A stretch of 64,000 nucleotides of DNA from Voacanga thouarsii (taxonomy: Eukaryota; Streptophyta; Magnoliopsida; Gentianales; Apocynaceae), in the NCBI GenBank assembly GCA_026120185.1, contig JANUWF010001161.1, positions 692,001 through 756,000 of the forward strand, given 5' to 3'. Shown here in pieces: positions 48,705 through 61,400 of the stretch. The translations under genes and the position numbers were made by a program. The stretch's first letter is position 1, and each line of letters opens with the position of its first letter. Below the pieces are notes generated by a model that saw only the letters and a program-made list of their open reading frames with translations, made no database searches and was not told where the DNA came from.

Positions 48705-49097
48705 TTAGAAGCTCTTTTCACATATCTCACTCCAGACAAATGGTGTGTCCTTTCTCAACAATTGTGTCATAGGTGAAGTTGGAGCTGAAAATCCATTAAT
48801 AAACTGGCAATAGTATCCAGCCAATCTCATAAAACTCCTAACTTCAGAAATATTCTCAGATTGCTTCCAGTTCGAGATAGCATCTCCCTTTGTTGGGCCC
48901 ACCTTATTGTCGTTTTTAGCCATCATATGACCAAGAAAAGATACCTTGTCCAACAAAAATTCACATTTGGTGAACTTAGCAAAGAGTTTGAGTTCTCTTA
49001 GCTTCTCTAATATTAGCCTCAAATGTTCATCATGCTCCGCTGGACTCCTGCAGTAGATGAGAATGTCATCAATGAATACTACCATAAATTTATCCAA
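48705..49097 (-). pseudogene. Gypsy reverse transcriptase, palm/thumb part
   Basis: 130 residues including the catalytic VFIDDILIYCRS, then EHLRLILEKLRELKLFAKFTKCEFLL, VSFLGHMM and RSFMRLAGYYCQFINGFS. These are the hallmark order of Ty3/gypsy RT. The F-I-D-D box is intact, but flanking segments are shifted. Confidence 0.9.
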
Positions 49098-49099
49098 AT

Positions 49100-49709
49100 A
49101 TAGTTAGAAAACTCTATGCATTAGATTTATAAAGATTGTCGGTGCATTGGTTACCCCAAATGGTATTATTACAAAATCATAGTAGCCATATCTAATGTTG
49201 AATGTTGTTTTGGAAATGTCTTACTCCTTGATCTATACCGATAATAACCCTACCTAAGATCCAATTTTGAGTAACAGCCTAATCCTTAGAGTTGATTAAA
49301 CAATATATCTATGAGGGGTAACAAATACTTATATTATTGATTATCAAGTTGTTTAATCCCCTGTAGTCGATGTATAACCTCAAGTCCCATCTTTCTTCTT
49401 TATAAATAACATAGGGGCTCCCCAAGGTGATGCACTTAGTTAGATGTATCCTTACTCTAGTGGTTCTTCCAAGTGCTCTTTTAGCTCCTTTAGCTCTGCA
49501 AGGGCCATCCGATAAGGAGTTCTTGATACTAGCTCTGCTCTCGGAATTAGATCAATTGTGAACTCTACTTCCCAAGGTGGTAGAAGAGAAATAAGTTCTG
49601 CAGGAAATACATTTTGAAATTCCTTCACTACTGGGGTATCCTCCAAGGTACATTCTTTTGGCTTATTTATTCGATAATCCAAATATCCATGGCATCCTTG
49701 TTTCAACAT
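49100..49709 (-). pseudogene. Gypsy reverse transcriptase N-terminal part
   Basis: Minus-strand EFQNVFPAELISLLPPWEVEFTIDLIP, RTPYRMALAELKELKEHLEE (49,709-49,452), then frameshifted LRLYIDYRGLNN near 49,350. This is the start of RT following the protease linker. Confidence 0.8.
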
Positions 49710-49902
49710 CTTTTGTGCCTTAGTTCTATCAAGAATTTTAGCTCTTTCACACAGTTCTCATTAAATTCTATTACATCACATCCTAGCCTGATAAATTGCA
49801 TTGTTTTGTTCTTGCAGTCCACTCTAGCACCATGCTTTGCCAACTAATCCAAACCCAAAATCAAATCATAATCTTTGAAAGGTAAAAATATGAGACCCGC
49901 CT

Positions 49903-50199
49903 TCAGGTTTTCTCTCTCCACCTTAACCTTACAATTTGCACAAATTTGCTAGCTTCCACAGTCTTTCCCAGTAGGGTACTCACCAATAGGTTATAAGGTA
50001 ATTCCATCCCGTTCCAACCCAAATGACATGCATAGATCTCATTCATATAAGAATGCATAGAATCATGATCTATTAAAACATTCACATGACAACCTTGGAT
50101 AATAACCACGGCTGCGTCAATTCTAATCTCTTCCCGATTTAGGGCAAAAACTTTAGCCTTTACCTGAGGGGGATCTTGATTGCTATGGGAGTTGTTCAA
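49903..50199 (-). pseudogene. Gypsy protease remnant
   Basis: Minus-strand ALNREEIRIDAAVVIIQGCHVNVLIDHDSMHSYMN corresponds to the retropepsin region, but the D-S-G active site reads D-H-D, so catalysis is lost. No gag or 5' LTR follows at higher coordinates, so the element is truncated near 50,230. Confidence 0.75.
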
Positions 50200-50229
50200 C
50201 TAGGAAGGGTTTTCTTAGAGAATTGAGAA

Positions 50230-51890
50230 GTGAAGATAGACTAAGGACAAATAAAAATCTTGGTCTATAATGATGATAACTAGTTCCAATTTGGTATTAA
50301 TATTTTGGTCCTAAAGCTGCTAATGTAGAATGACTTTTTGGTCCCATTTTCACTAAATGAAGAAAATTTACACAAAACTCAACTAATACAATCGTGAAAA
50401 TCATATGTCGCTAGCATGCATGTAAAGAGATTGCATAGAGAAATTTTTTCTTTCTACCTTCTTCAATATGCAAAATAAGACAAATGCTTTAAATTTGTTA
50501 CTTTTTAGGGGCAAATATGGGTTATATTCTTACTTTCATGTGCCAAGAAAGAATGGAAGTAGCATGCACAAGGTGTAGATTATTTTGGCAATAATTAGTT
50601 GAAAAATGTAATCCTTTTTAGGCAATGTTTTAAGACTAAATTATGCATTTTATATATGATGGTTAAGATTTATATTACGATTGAAATTTATATTAAGACT
50701 GTAATTGATCACTATCATAGAGGTTGTTTCAATTTTATTTTAGAATCTTTGTTTAGATTCAGATATGGAAATCATTAACATGTATATTTCAAATTTGTAG
50801 ATAACAACATTTTTTATGAAAAATATTAAAAAATATCAAAAAATCAAATTGAAATCGTCTTTGTCCTTTAGAATGGAATACCGAATATCCGTCCCATCTT
50901 ATTTTGAAATTTCGAGACAAGATGAGACAGAGATTTTGGTACCATACTTCGGGACTAGTACTAAGGATTAGGAGTGTTCATTCGATTTTCGGTTTTGAAA
51001 TTCGATTTTTTTCTTTTTTTTTTTCAAAACCGAACCGAACCAAAATTTAAAAAAAATTGATAGAACCGAACCGAAATTATTTCAATTCGGTTTGGTTTTA
51101 AACCGAATTTGAATGCCTTCTTTAGTAGATCCATTAACCTAATATAAATTTAATCCCAAACAAATAAAGTTTAATATAAATTACAATTTAAATCTAATAT
51201 AAAATATAATATAAATTAAAGTCTAAACATTTTAGTAGAAAGTTATGAGCACGGATGCAAATTGCAAAGATGAAGATTTTAAACCCAATTACTTATGGCT
51301 TTATTTTGGACAAAACTAAACCAAACCGAATCGAAATAATCGAAATCGAACATTTTTTTTAAAAAAATCATAATTTATAAAAATAAATAATTAATTAATG
51401 AACAACATTTTAATATTAATTATATATTTTAAATTTTAAAAATATAATTTGATTTTTTTTATTTTATAAAATTAAAAACCGAGCTGAATTTTTGTATAAA
51501 CTCTAAAATCAAACCGAACCGAACCAAATTTTATTAAAATCGAATCAAAAATTGAAATTGGGACCAATTCGGTTCAATTTTTCGGTTCAAACTGAATAAT
51601 GAATACCTTTACTAAGGATATGGGAAAATCGAATTTTTGAGACGCTACTACGGATCCCTAAATTCCCAAACCGTCTCAAACCGTAAGTGTATATGTGTGT
51701 GTGTATACATATATGTTACACATAAGATATTCTTATATATTTATTATGTATACACACAAAATATAAATATATATATAATTAGTAGGTAATATATATTAAA
51801 TTATATTTATACATGTATAATATATTAAAAAGTCTAATTATATATAAATATAAATAATATAATTAGTATTTAAATAGATAAATATGTATA

Positions 51891-51936
<46 letters not shown>

Positions 51937-52479
51937 TACATTTTTATAAGAAATTTTAATAGTGATGTGTTTTTCTCATTTTTGAACAATTTTTTATTTT
52001 ATTTTTTTACTTTAGGCCCAATTAGAAAATTTTAGGTCCACTTTCCTGCTAGGCCGCAACCAAAGATTATTTTATCTCCAGTAGGCTGGAAGCGGCGATT
52101 CCCACCTTTTCTTGTGTCAGGATGCGGGGATGAAGCTAGGATTTCTAGTCTTCCATTCAACCTGGCTCAGCCACATTGTCATTCCTGGTTATCATCTCTA
52201 TACCAACCTTGCTTTGGCCATGCTCTAATATTGTAGGCAAAAACTTGGTTTCATTGCTTACCTTAAATAGCAATACAACTGGGCATATCGACGGCATTGA
52301 ATATTGCCTAACGAAGAGATAGAACACCGAGGAATGGTTCAGATCTAGTCCGGGTTAAGAAGATATTCTATGGGAATGGAGCAAAAGACAATCTAAGAAG
52401 ATTGAAAGAGAATCTCACCATAGAGCTTTAGAACTTGTGGCCAAGTTTTGGAAGAGAGAACTGCAGCGGTTTGAGGGCA
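50230..52479. other. Intergenic DNA with AACCGAACCGAA-type repeats
   Basis: No gene. 50,965-51,600 holds inverted clusters of CGGTTCGGTT / AACCGAACCGAA, a common signature of small non-autonomous DNA transposons. (TA)n/(CA)n microsatellites lie at 51,690-51,720 and 51,896-51,935. Confidence 0.5.
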
Positions 52480-52484
52480 AAGAA
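52480..52484. repeat. Target-site duplication AAGAA (left)
   Basis: AAGAA precedes the first TRIM LTR; the same bases follow the last one at 53498-53502. Confidence 0.75.
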
Positions 52485-52671
52485 TGTCATGCCCCATGCC
52501 CGAGGACCCTGCAGCGCGACTATGGGCCTGGCAGTACCCACAGTCAACTATTTGACCACCGTCCTTGTTGGGCCAAAATAGATATCTCAAGTTGACAATG
52601 GGTACTTCGGCCCATCCTTATATACCATACACACTTCTCATCCCAATCTCATGTGGGATTGGGGTATCACA
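52485..52671 (-). mobile_element. TRIM LTR A
   Basis: 187 bp, TGTCATGCCCCATGCCC...GGGGTATCACA. It shares the core ACTATGGGCCTGGCAG, TTGACAATGGGTACTT and CTTATATACCATACACAC with three more copies to the right. It is separated from copy B by only five bases. Confidence 0.85.
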
Positions 52672-52676
52672 TTTAA

Positions 52677-52866
52677 TGTCATGCCCCGTGCCCGCAGACC
52701 CGGGAACGCGACTATGGGCCTAGCAGCACCAACGGTCAACTACTTGACCACCGTCCTCGCTGGGCCAAAATGGATATTCCAAATTGACAATGGGTATTTA
52801 GGCCTATCCTTATATATTATACACACTTCTATCCCAATCCCACATGGGATTGGGGTATCACTCACA
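52677..52866 (-). mobile_element. TRIM LTR B
   Basis: Second copy with a small CTCA insertion near its end. It is followed by ~96 bp of internal region beginning TTCACTCCTCCTTTAGG. On the minus strand this is a polypurine tract (AAAGGAGGAGTGAA). Confidence 0.85.
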
Positions 52867-52962
52867 TTCACTCCTCCTTTAGGCCCAAGCATCCCCATTG
52901 GGCCCATACTTTAGGGGTCAAACACAGGACCAACTAGGCGGTATAGGATTCTTCACATTTAA

Positions 52963-53149
52963 TGTCATGCCCCATGCCCGCGGACCTAGGAGCGCGACTA
53001 TGGGCCTGGCAGCACCCACGGTCAACTACTTAGCCACCGTTCTCGCTGGGCCAAAATGGATATTCCAAGTTGACAATAGGTACTTAGACCCATCCTTATA
53101 TACCATACACACTTCTCATCCCAATCCCATGTGGGATTGGGGTATCACA
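52963..53149 (-). mobile_element. TRIM LTR C
   Basis: 187-bp copy followed by the fullest internal region (53150-53310). That region has a polypurine tract on the minus strand next to this LTR and a primer site next to LTR D. Confidence 0.85.
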
Positions 53150-53295
53150 TTCACCCCTCCTTTAGGCTTAAGCGTCCTCATTGGGCCCATACTTTAGGGG
53201 TCAAACCTAGGACCAACTAGGCGGTATAGGATTCTAGAGGTGGCTCCCATCGCGTACGGTATAGCACTTAGTTCTCATATAGGGGGCTGGTTACC

Positions 53296-53308
53296 TTCTC
53301 TGATACCA
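53296..53308 (-). other. TRIM primer-binding site (tRNA-Met)
   Basis: Minus-strand TGGTATCAGAGAA begins two bases after the TRIM LTR D terminus (CGTGACA). This is the standard tRNA-Met primer site and sets the minus-strand orientation of the array. Confidence 0.8.
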
Positions 53309-53310
53309 AA

Positions 53311-53497
53311 TGTCACGCTCCATGCCCGTGGACTTAGGAGCGCAACTATGGGCCTGGCAGCATCCACGGTCAACTACTTGGCCACCATCCTCGCTGGACC
53401 AAAATGGATATCCCAAGTTGATAATGGATACTTAAACCCATCCTTATATACTATACACACTTCTCATCCCAATCTCATGTGGAGTTGGGGTACCACA
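53311..53497 (-). mobile_element. TRIM LTR D
   Basis: Rightmost 187-bp copy, TGTCACGCTCC...GGGGTACCACA, and the 5' LTR in element orientation. It is followed by the AAGAA target duplication (53498-53502). The open frames spanning 52,651-53,611 are readings through these LTRs, not genes. Confidence 0.85.
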
Positions 53498-53502
53498 AAG
53501 AA

Positions 53503-55229
53503 AGAAAGATGTGAACCAAAAGAAAATGATCGTGGAAAAGAAAAAGGAAGGATCCGGATACATCTCCGATTGAAAAGAGGGGGAAGCAGTAATAAGGAAG
53601 ATTCTGGATAGGAGTAGAACGTGGGTTTAGAAAGAGTGGGGTGAGAGGGGCTTTTAAAAAGCAAGTCCAAAAGTTTCTCCACATTAAGTTTTAAAAGATG
53701 TTTGAAGAGAGATTGAAGATTGAAAATCATCTCCATCACATTTCTTCCTCTTCATTCCCTCCTTTAAAACAAACAATCTCTGATCTAGTAAAAAAAATAA
53801 GGCTGCTTCCATACACAGTGCACTCGCAAGGGTTGTGCAAATTGCATGAATGCATGAGGTGAGAAGAAACCTTAAACAAGCGAGGGTAAAAGTAAATTTG
53901 TGATACATCATTCAAGAATTTTATAAGTTCACTTATAGACGGTGAATTTGCTTTCACGACGGATGGAAATGTAGGCTCAAATCTCTTCATTTTATAGAAT
54001 CTGTACATACATTAATAAAAACTATACATTAATGAACAAGTTATGCATAATGTTCAAATTCCAAGATATGTGGGCATACTTCAATGTCCATTGAATTGTC
54101 CATGGTTGGTGTTAAAATTTCCACAATAACGTCTTGTGTTCAAATATCTCCTGAGATACGAGCCCTATGCGCAACTTTGAATAGCCATTACAGATCTTTA
54201 TTAATAATATATTTTTTTTAAATGTGGGCATACATCAAATCCACTTACTATAAAAGTGAAAATTTCGGTATAAACGATGTCCATAAAAATTTCCAGATAA
54301 ATTAAAGATTTACACACATAGATGGGTAAAAAGCAAGGAAAACGAACAATCAGTAGTAATCAGCAAATACTTTTTTTATAATGGGAACTATGAAAAGTTC
54401 TAAAGAAATAATTATCAGTATCTTTTACTTTTCCTCCTAAAAAGCCTCTTGTTCTGCGGACCTTGACCGCGGTTGGGCCATATAGCTTGGACCATTGCAT
54501 GCAACGGCTAGAATGAAAAATTCTGGTTGTTAGCCGAGCTTTTTTAAATGGGCCATTTAGTTTAGCCTTCTTCCTTTGTTATTTTTTATTTAGTTTTTAT
54601 AATATCACACGTCAAACTAACACGTGAGTAAAAATAAATAAATAAATAACAATAACGACCATCAGCCGCTGATTAGAAAAAACTTTCAATCCTAACCAGA
54701 TCGTTAACCATTATTTTAATTTACAATTACAATAACAAACTATGATTAACAATTTTTAAACTACTAACTACCGCACGATCTCACGGTTGAACCATGAAAA
54801 AGTCAAACCATGGACGCGGCTAGTTCAGCCTTCATAACTCTTATTGGATTGCAGCCGATGAGGTTTCTCAAATACCGGGTTATATGCACGCTACACTCAC
54901 AGATTAGACCAGGAAGAGCTAGTACATATAGTTCAAATAGAGGTTCCCTAAAGAGCCGGGGTTAATGAGAGTAGAGATAAATCTTTACTGATTAATCCAG
55001 TGCCCTGATTGTGCACTTCGGAAGCCACACTTCATGTAAAAATGATAACTAATGGTAAATAAAGGAAATAGTCAAAATGGAAAGACGTCGATATACAAAT
55101 TATTAAGAACCGTTCTTCCAGGACGTAAATCTCTCTTTAAAGAGAAGAATGCTTTTACGATTGCAATATCACTCGTGGAGGCAACCAATTTCCACCATAA
55201 CATATCACCATATCGACCAGAAAGAGATG
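53503..55229. other. Intergenic DNA downstream of the aconitase gene
   Basis: No gene recognised. Purine-rich at 53,500-53,660. Overlapping short frames on the minus strand at 53,464-54,008 have no domain. 54,460-55,000 is unique-looking sequence of unknown origin. Confidence 0.5.
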
Positions 55230-55263
55230 CGACCTGGTAAAAGCCTCAAAATGAGATCAAAAC

Positions 55264-55269
55264 TTTATT
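55264..55269 (-). promoter_or_regulatory. Poly(A) signal of aconitase gene
   Basis: AATAAA on the minus strand lies ~180 bases after the stop codon at 55448-55450, a suitable 3' UTR length for a plant gene. Confidence 0.6.
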
Positions 55270-55447
55270 ACAAAAGGCAAAGTTCCACATATTTGGCAAC
55301 CGCAGTTCGATTGCCAATGCTCCATGATTTAATGAAAATATTCCCTTGCCAATCAAGGGAGACAAGTCTTGAAGTTCAACTTTTATTTCCCTCTGCTTTG
55401 CACTTGCAAAAATCACCAGTGGCCTGGCCTTCTGAACAGTGGGTTCC

Positions 55448-58400
55448 TCATTGCTTACTCAATTGGCGAATAACATATGGAAGTATTCCTCCATGGTCGA
55501 AATAAGCCAGCTCCACCTATGAAAATAATCAAATGTACAATTTTAGATGCAAAATGCCACATTGCCTATAATAAGCTAGTTGGCAGAAGAAATGAGTAAA
55601 AACAAAATTCAAGATACTGCATCAAGTAAACACAACTTAGTGCTAATTTCCTTTCTTTCTTTTTTTTTTTCCCTCTTTTCCCCAGTTAGTCTCTGTTCGC
55701 CTATGTGAGCGTGCATTCAGGCACAATCTGAGAAAGCCAATATTTGCTTATTCAACATTTAAAGCAGGCCAAGGAAGAACATTTAAGGCACTACATAAAC
55801 ACCATCCTAAGCAACATAGTTGGTTTTCATATCTATGAACAATTTGTCAAGCATAAACTCCTAACACAGAAGAACTATCCTAGGGGAGTTAATATCTTCT
55901 AGAAGCTTTGCTCCAACACAATCATACCACACATGCACTATCTTCAGATTTCTCTCCAGTCTCTTTTATGTTTCTCCCAACATGACCAAATAAATTGCAT
56001 ATGCAATACAACCACCAAATGTCATCAAAGATGTAGGACATACATTCACCAGTTATCAGCAAGCATACTTGCATAATTTGAATTTTTGTTGGCAGAATAT
56101 TCTAATCTCCATAACCAATACAGGCCAGTGAGAAGGACAGGGTACCTCGGTATCAAATCGGGCTGTGCAAGTGAAAGACTTTCCTGTGTTAGTAGTAACA
56201 GTGACATCTTGGCCAGGTCGGATCTCACTAGTCTTGCTGGGAAGGTCAATGGTATAACGCTCATGACCTGTCAATCCGAGTATGTCTGCATCCTCCCCAG
56301 CCTTGAAACATAGAGGAATAATGCCCATACCAACCAAATTACTACGGTGGATCCTTTCAAAGCTTTTTGCAATCACAGCTTTAACTCCCTATTACAAGAA
56401 GAACAGATAAAATAAGAAATAGAAAAGAAAAGAGAAGGGAAAGAAAGAGCAGAAAAGGAATTTAAGCAACAAATAAAAATTTACCAATAACATTGGCCCT
56501 TTGGCAGCCCAATCTCGTGAGCTGCCACTTCCATACTCTGCCCCTGCCAAGACAATAGTGTCCTGCCCAGCAGACTTGTACCTCTGAAAGGGGCAAGTTG
56601 GTGACAAAATTCAGGTTAGTTGGATCAAATAATAGAATAAAAGAAACTTCATATCATCATATTTCCTCAAAAAGGAAATCAAAGCAGCCAGGAAGCGATA
56701 AATAAGCAAAGGGGCACAGGAATCACCATTGCAGCATCAAATACATATAACTTTTCTCCAGTTGGAATGTGAACTGTTTTCGGGCCAACTTCCCCATTCA
56801 ACAGCTTGTTCACAATGCGGATGTTAGCAAATGTTCCCCTTGCCATAATCTCATCGTTTCCACGTCGGCTGCCATAAGAATTGAAGTCCTTGCGATCCAC
56901 CCTACGCTCAAGAAGGAACTTTGCAGCTGGACTATCCTTGTGAATGCTTCCAGCTGGGGAAATGTGATCTGTTGTAATACTGTCACCAAAATTCAACAAG
57001 CAATAGGCATCTTTCACTCCATGAGGTCCAGGAGGATTCATGGTCATGTTCTTGAAATATGGTGGCTCATGAATGTAAGTAGAATTTGGATCCCACGAGT
57101 ACAATTTTGTAGTTGGGACAGACAACTGATTCCACATTGGATTACCCTTTGTGATTGCCTCATAAGTACTCTTGAACATTTCAGGCAACACACTAGATTG
57201 AACAACCTAATAATTCCCAAATTAGTCCATATTTATATTTAAGGTTATACAAGTCAACAAGCAAGAGCATCAACATATGTGGCACATACCTGAGCAATTT
57301 CTTCAGTAGAAGGCCAGATATCCCTTAAATAAACTTCCTTACCATCCTTTCCAATGCCAATTGGCTCTTTCTCAAAGTCAATGTCAACCTGCCGACAGTT
57401 TTAATACATCTTGTAAGCAACCTAAGACAGTCACCATGAAAAAGTTCCATAATAGCAAGGATAATGGACCTGAATCAATTTTCAAGCAAACACCTCTCTA
57501 TCTGTTATATAAGATGAAAGCCTCCTATTTTCACTTGTTAAGGAAGGAGGTTACACGTGATTGTTGTTAAAAACAGATCTTCTCTATCTCATTTAAGCAT
57601 CGCAGAACAGCCACTTATACGCTAACAGATCTTGACCTATAATTAAGGTTCAGACAGTTACATAATCCAACTTGTCTACTAAAATCATACTTGGTTTCCA
57701 AAGCATTATAACATTAAAGCATGCAATGAATTACAATAATTTTCATCTATATAATTTGAGTCTAATCAAAGAGAACTTTCAGCGTAACATCTTACTGTCA
57801 TTAAAACCTTACCAAACTATAAAAATAATATTACTTTTAAAAATAACTATAAAACCATTGCAAAATCATTTTCAATCTCTACAAATTTTAATAAAATTTA
57901 AGACTACAATATTAAACTAAACAATCACATTTATTTTATTAGTCATTGATTATCAAAATATATACTTATTAAACCTTTTTTTTAGTATAATAATTCTATA
58001 TTTTATTTTTTTCACATTACTATAGAATTTCATTATAAAACTAATCAAAATATAAAACTATCATTATTTTAATAATTAAAAATCGATCTTTTATATGACA
58101 TTTTTTCATTTTAATTTTTATTGTAATAGACAATTATATAAAACTACAATTTAATTATGTGTATTTATATTATTATATATGAGTTAAAATTTTATATTTT
58201 TTTTCATTATTTTCAACCAGCATTAACTCATTTTTTATATTGGAGCCAAGTTCAAACTTGACGTTTGAGTTTGATTAGGTTAAGGTCAAGCCATTTTTTT
58301 TATTTTTGAAGTAGGGTCTAACTTGAATTTGACCAAATTGATTCACAAATCCGAATTGAGAGTCCTACTTTTCATGTATTTATTGAATTTTTTCTTTAAT

Positions 58401-61400
58401 ATAAAGATATAAACGTGTCAATAAATTTCAAATTCTCTATAAAACTAATAGTCAAGAAAATTTATATTTACTTGTAAAATGACTAATGAAAATTCAGCAA
58501 AAGGACCAAGTGTGTCGAAATAAAAATGTTAAGGGATCTAAAAAGTTAAAAATAAAGTTTAGGGACCAACTATGTCAAAAAAATAAAGTTCAGGGACTTA
58601 AAAAGTTAAAAATAAAATTTAGGGACCTACCATGTCAAAAAAATAAAGTTCAAGGACTAAATGCAGAATTATGCCTTTTTGAAATGCTCATAGACAGAAA
58701 TGCAGTTGCACAATCAACCAAAAACATACATCACCAACTTGAATTTTTTTTGCATGGGAGCATACTAATTTCACATCATTTCTGTAAAGCATGCTATGCT
58801 CCTACAACTAAATTTTATATGCTTGCCATGAACTTCTTTCTCCTTTATGATGAACATATGGATAACATGTTGTTGCATCCACTACATGTTCTTCAATGCC
58901 AGCACAGAACCTTAAGGATTTAGATTTAAATATGTTCCCAAAAAAAGGGTGACTCTCACACGCACCTCCCTCGAAGCATTCTAGGTTTTTCTCAAATGAA
59001 ATAAAATTTCTACCTCTCAAGAATGACTAACTGTTCCAATTTCTTTGCTAAACACATAGATGGAGAATACATATCTTAGAAGAAGTCAAACAAGTCAGAA
59101 GCTAAGGGAGGTACTTACGGTGCCAGCAAGGGCATAAGCAACCACTAGAGGTGGGGAAGCAAGATAATTTGCTCTTGTCAATGGGTGAACACGACCCTCA
59201 AAATTCCTGTTCCCAGAAAGCACAGCAGCTGCAACAATATCTGCAGAAGACAAAGGAATTGAAAGTTTATGAAATATTATCATTGTCATCATAGAAAAGG
59301 TAAACATAGGCAGACAAAATAACTTAAGTAAACCCAAGACCACAAAAACCAAATGCATACCATTTTCTGAGATAGCAGAAGCAACTGATTCATCCAATTC
59401 TCCAGAGTTTCCAATGCATGTTGTGCAACCATATCCGACAATGTGGAACCCTTGTTGATTCAAATACTTTTGCAGCCCACTGCACCCAAAAATAGTAATA
59501 ATAATAAGATCCATATATTGAGGTGCAACATCAGGGACAAATATATATTCCAAAGCACTCAAACATCTTTTGAAATTAGATCAGCACCTCTGAAGTAAGT
59601 ATTTTGTAACAACTCCAGAGCCAGGAGCAAGACTTGTTTTTACCCATGGTTTGACCTGGCATGTTCTCATGAATGAGTTAATGTAGAAAAAACCTTGAAA
59701 ATAGAGGTAACAGACCACTGGATTCAACTAACCTGCAGACCCAACTCACTAGCCTTTTTTGCAACCAGACCTGCCCCAAGCATCACACTGGGATTTGAAG
59801 TATTGGTGCAACTTGTGATGGCAGCAATGACAACACTGCCATGTTTGAGCTCAGCTGGCTCACCATGGAAAGAAAATTTTGCAACTTTATCTTGTGCTTC
59901 CTTTGGTACGGCAAAGCCCTGCATCGGAGTTGGGGTGTGGGATTTAGACAAATTATCAAGCTCTAGAAAAGTTCTTAGTGAGACTATTTGGCAGACATAG
60001 CATATTGATAGAATGGTCTATAAGTCTACTTGAACACATACGAGACCCAAAACCCCTCTGTTAAACTAAAACACACTTCCTCAATCCCAAATTGCGTGTT
60101 CACATTCCTTTTCGGGTTTTCCCAAGGATGCCACTTTCTTGGAATAAACAAGCTTCCATTCCAAGTTTCCACCTCTAATCTCACTTAGAAAAAGAAAAAA
60201 ATGGATGTCAGGCTATTATCGCACATGGGTCTCATAATTCAATAAATGTAAAGTAGTAAAATGCTAAGAATCAAATGCTCTTCGAAATCATTGAGCCAAG
60301 TCAAAGTTGGATATTCAATTTGGGAAGGAGCAACTAGAACGCCAGAACTGATCTTAAAAAAATGTAATAAGTAGCATAATCAGGAAAGAAGAACATCGTT
60401 AAAGTTCCTGACCTTGAACCCAACTTTGTTATCAAGGCAAGCAAGCCAATCAGCCTTCATATCTTTCAAAGGTACACGATCATGTGGTCTAACAGCATCA
60501 TAATTAGAAATGAGTGACAAAAAATATAGAAATAAAAATATTTGCCATGCCAATCAGTGGGAAAACAAAGAAATCACCTTTTTGGTCCTGAAATGCATGG
60601 TTCAACGTCTGCAAGATCTAGGTGCAAGTAAGATGAGTATACTCTTTCTTGTTGAGGCTGTTTTCAAGGGGAAAATGTGAGACTCAAGTAAGGACAACTC
60701 ACTAGAAAGGAAATATCAACTACACCTACCTCACTGTAGTCAACGAACATTTTATTCGCACGAAGATATGATTCAATCATTGCCACCTAAATATGATACA
60801 CAGAAGTATCAATAAAGTCTCATGGTCATAGAGCAATCAAATTCACTGTCTTGTTTCCCAAAACAAAATTACTTACTATTTCATCGCTTCTACCAGTTAA
60901 TTTGAGATATTGCAAAGTGACATGATCAACGGGAAAGAAACCCATTGTTGCACCATATTCTGGGGACATATTTGCAATTGTAGCCCTATCAGCCAATGAT
61001 ATTTCACCAACGCCACCACCTAGACAGAAGTACACATCAAACAACTGATATTTACCCAAATCACAATACAGACCATGTCGAATAGAGCATTAGTACCATA
61101 AAACTCCACAAATTTGCCAACAACACCATGCTTCCTGAGCATTTGTGTGACAGTTAAAACCAAATCAGTAGCTGTGACACCATTGCATAATTTCCCTGAT
61201 AACTTGAATCCAACAACGCCAGGCAACACCATGCTCATTGGCTGTCAATGAGAAGACTACTATTAAACACAAAATATGCAGATATTCTAGGAATGCTTCT
61301 TTCTACAGTAATACCCAAAAGCATATGCATATTGAATGCAAATAAAAGTTTGAGACAGCTACATGGTCCAACAATGATTGCTGAATGGTAATAAATAGCA

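Noticed and set aside
52485..53497. Cassandra-type TRIM with a 5S rRNA-like domain
   Set aside because: The array has the tRNA-Met primer site and similar LTR ends, but I could not find the 5S-like internal promoter block, so only a general TRIM call is made.
52651..53611. Three proline/glycine-rich open frames with repeated sequence
   Set aside because: They are translations through the TRIM LTR copies.
58486..58923. 145-codon open frame in the aconitase region, plus strand
   Set aside because: It arises from a 60-bp tandem repeat in an intron; the aconitase exons on either side join without it.
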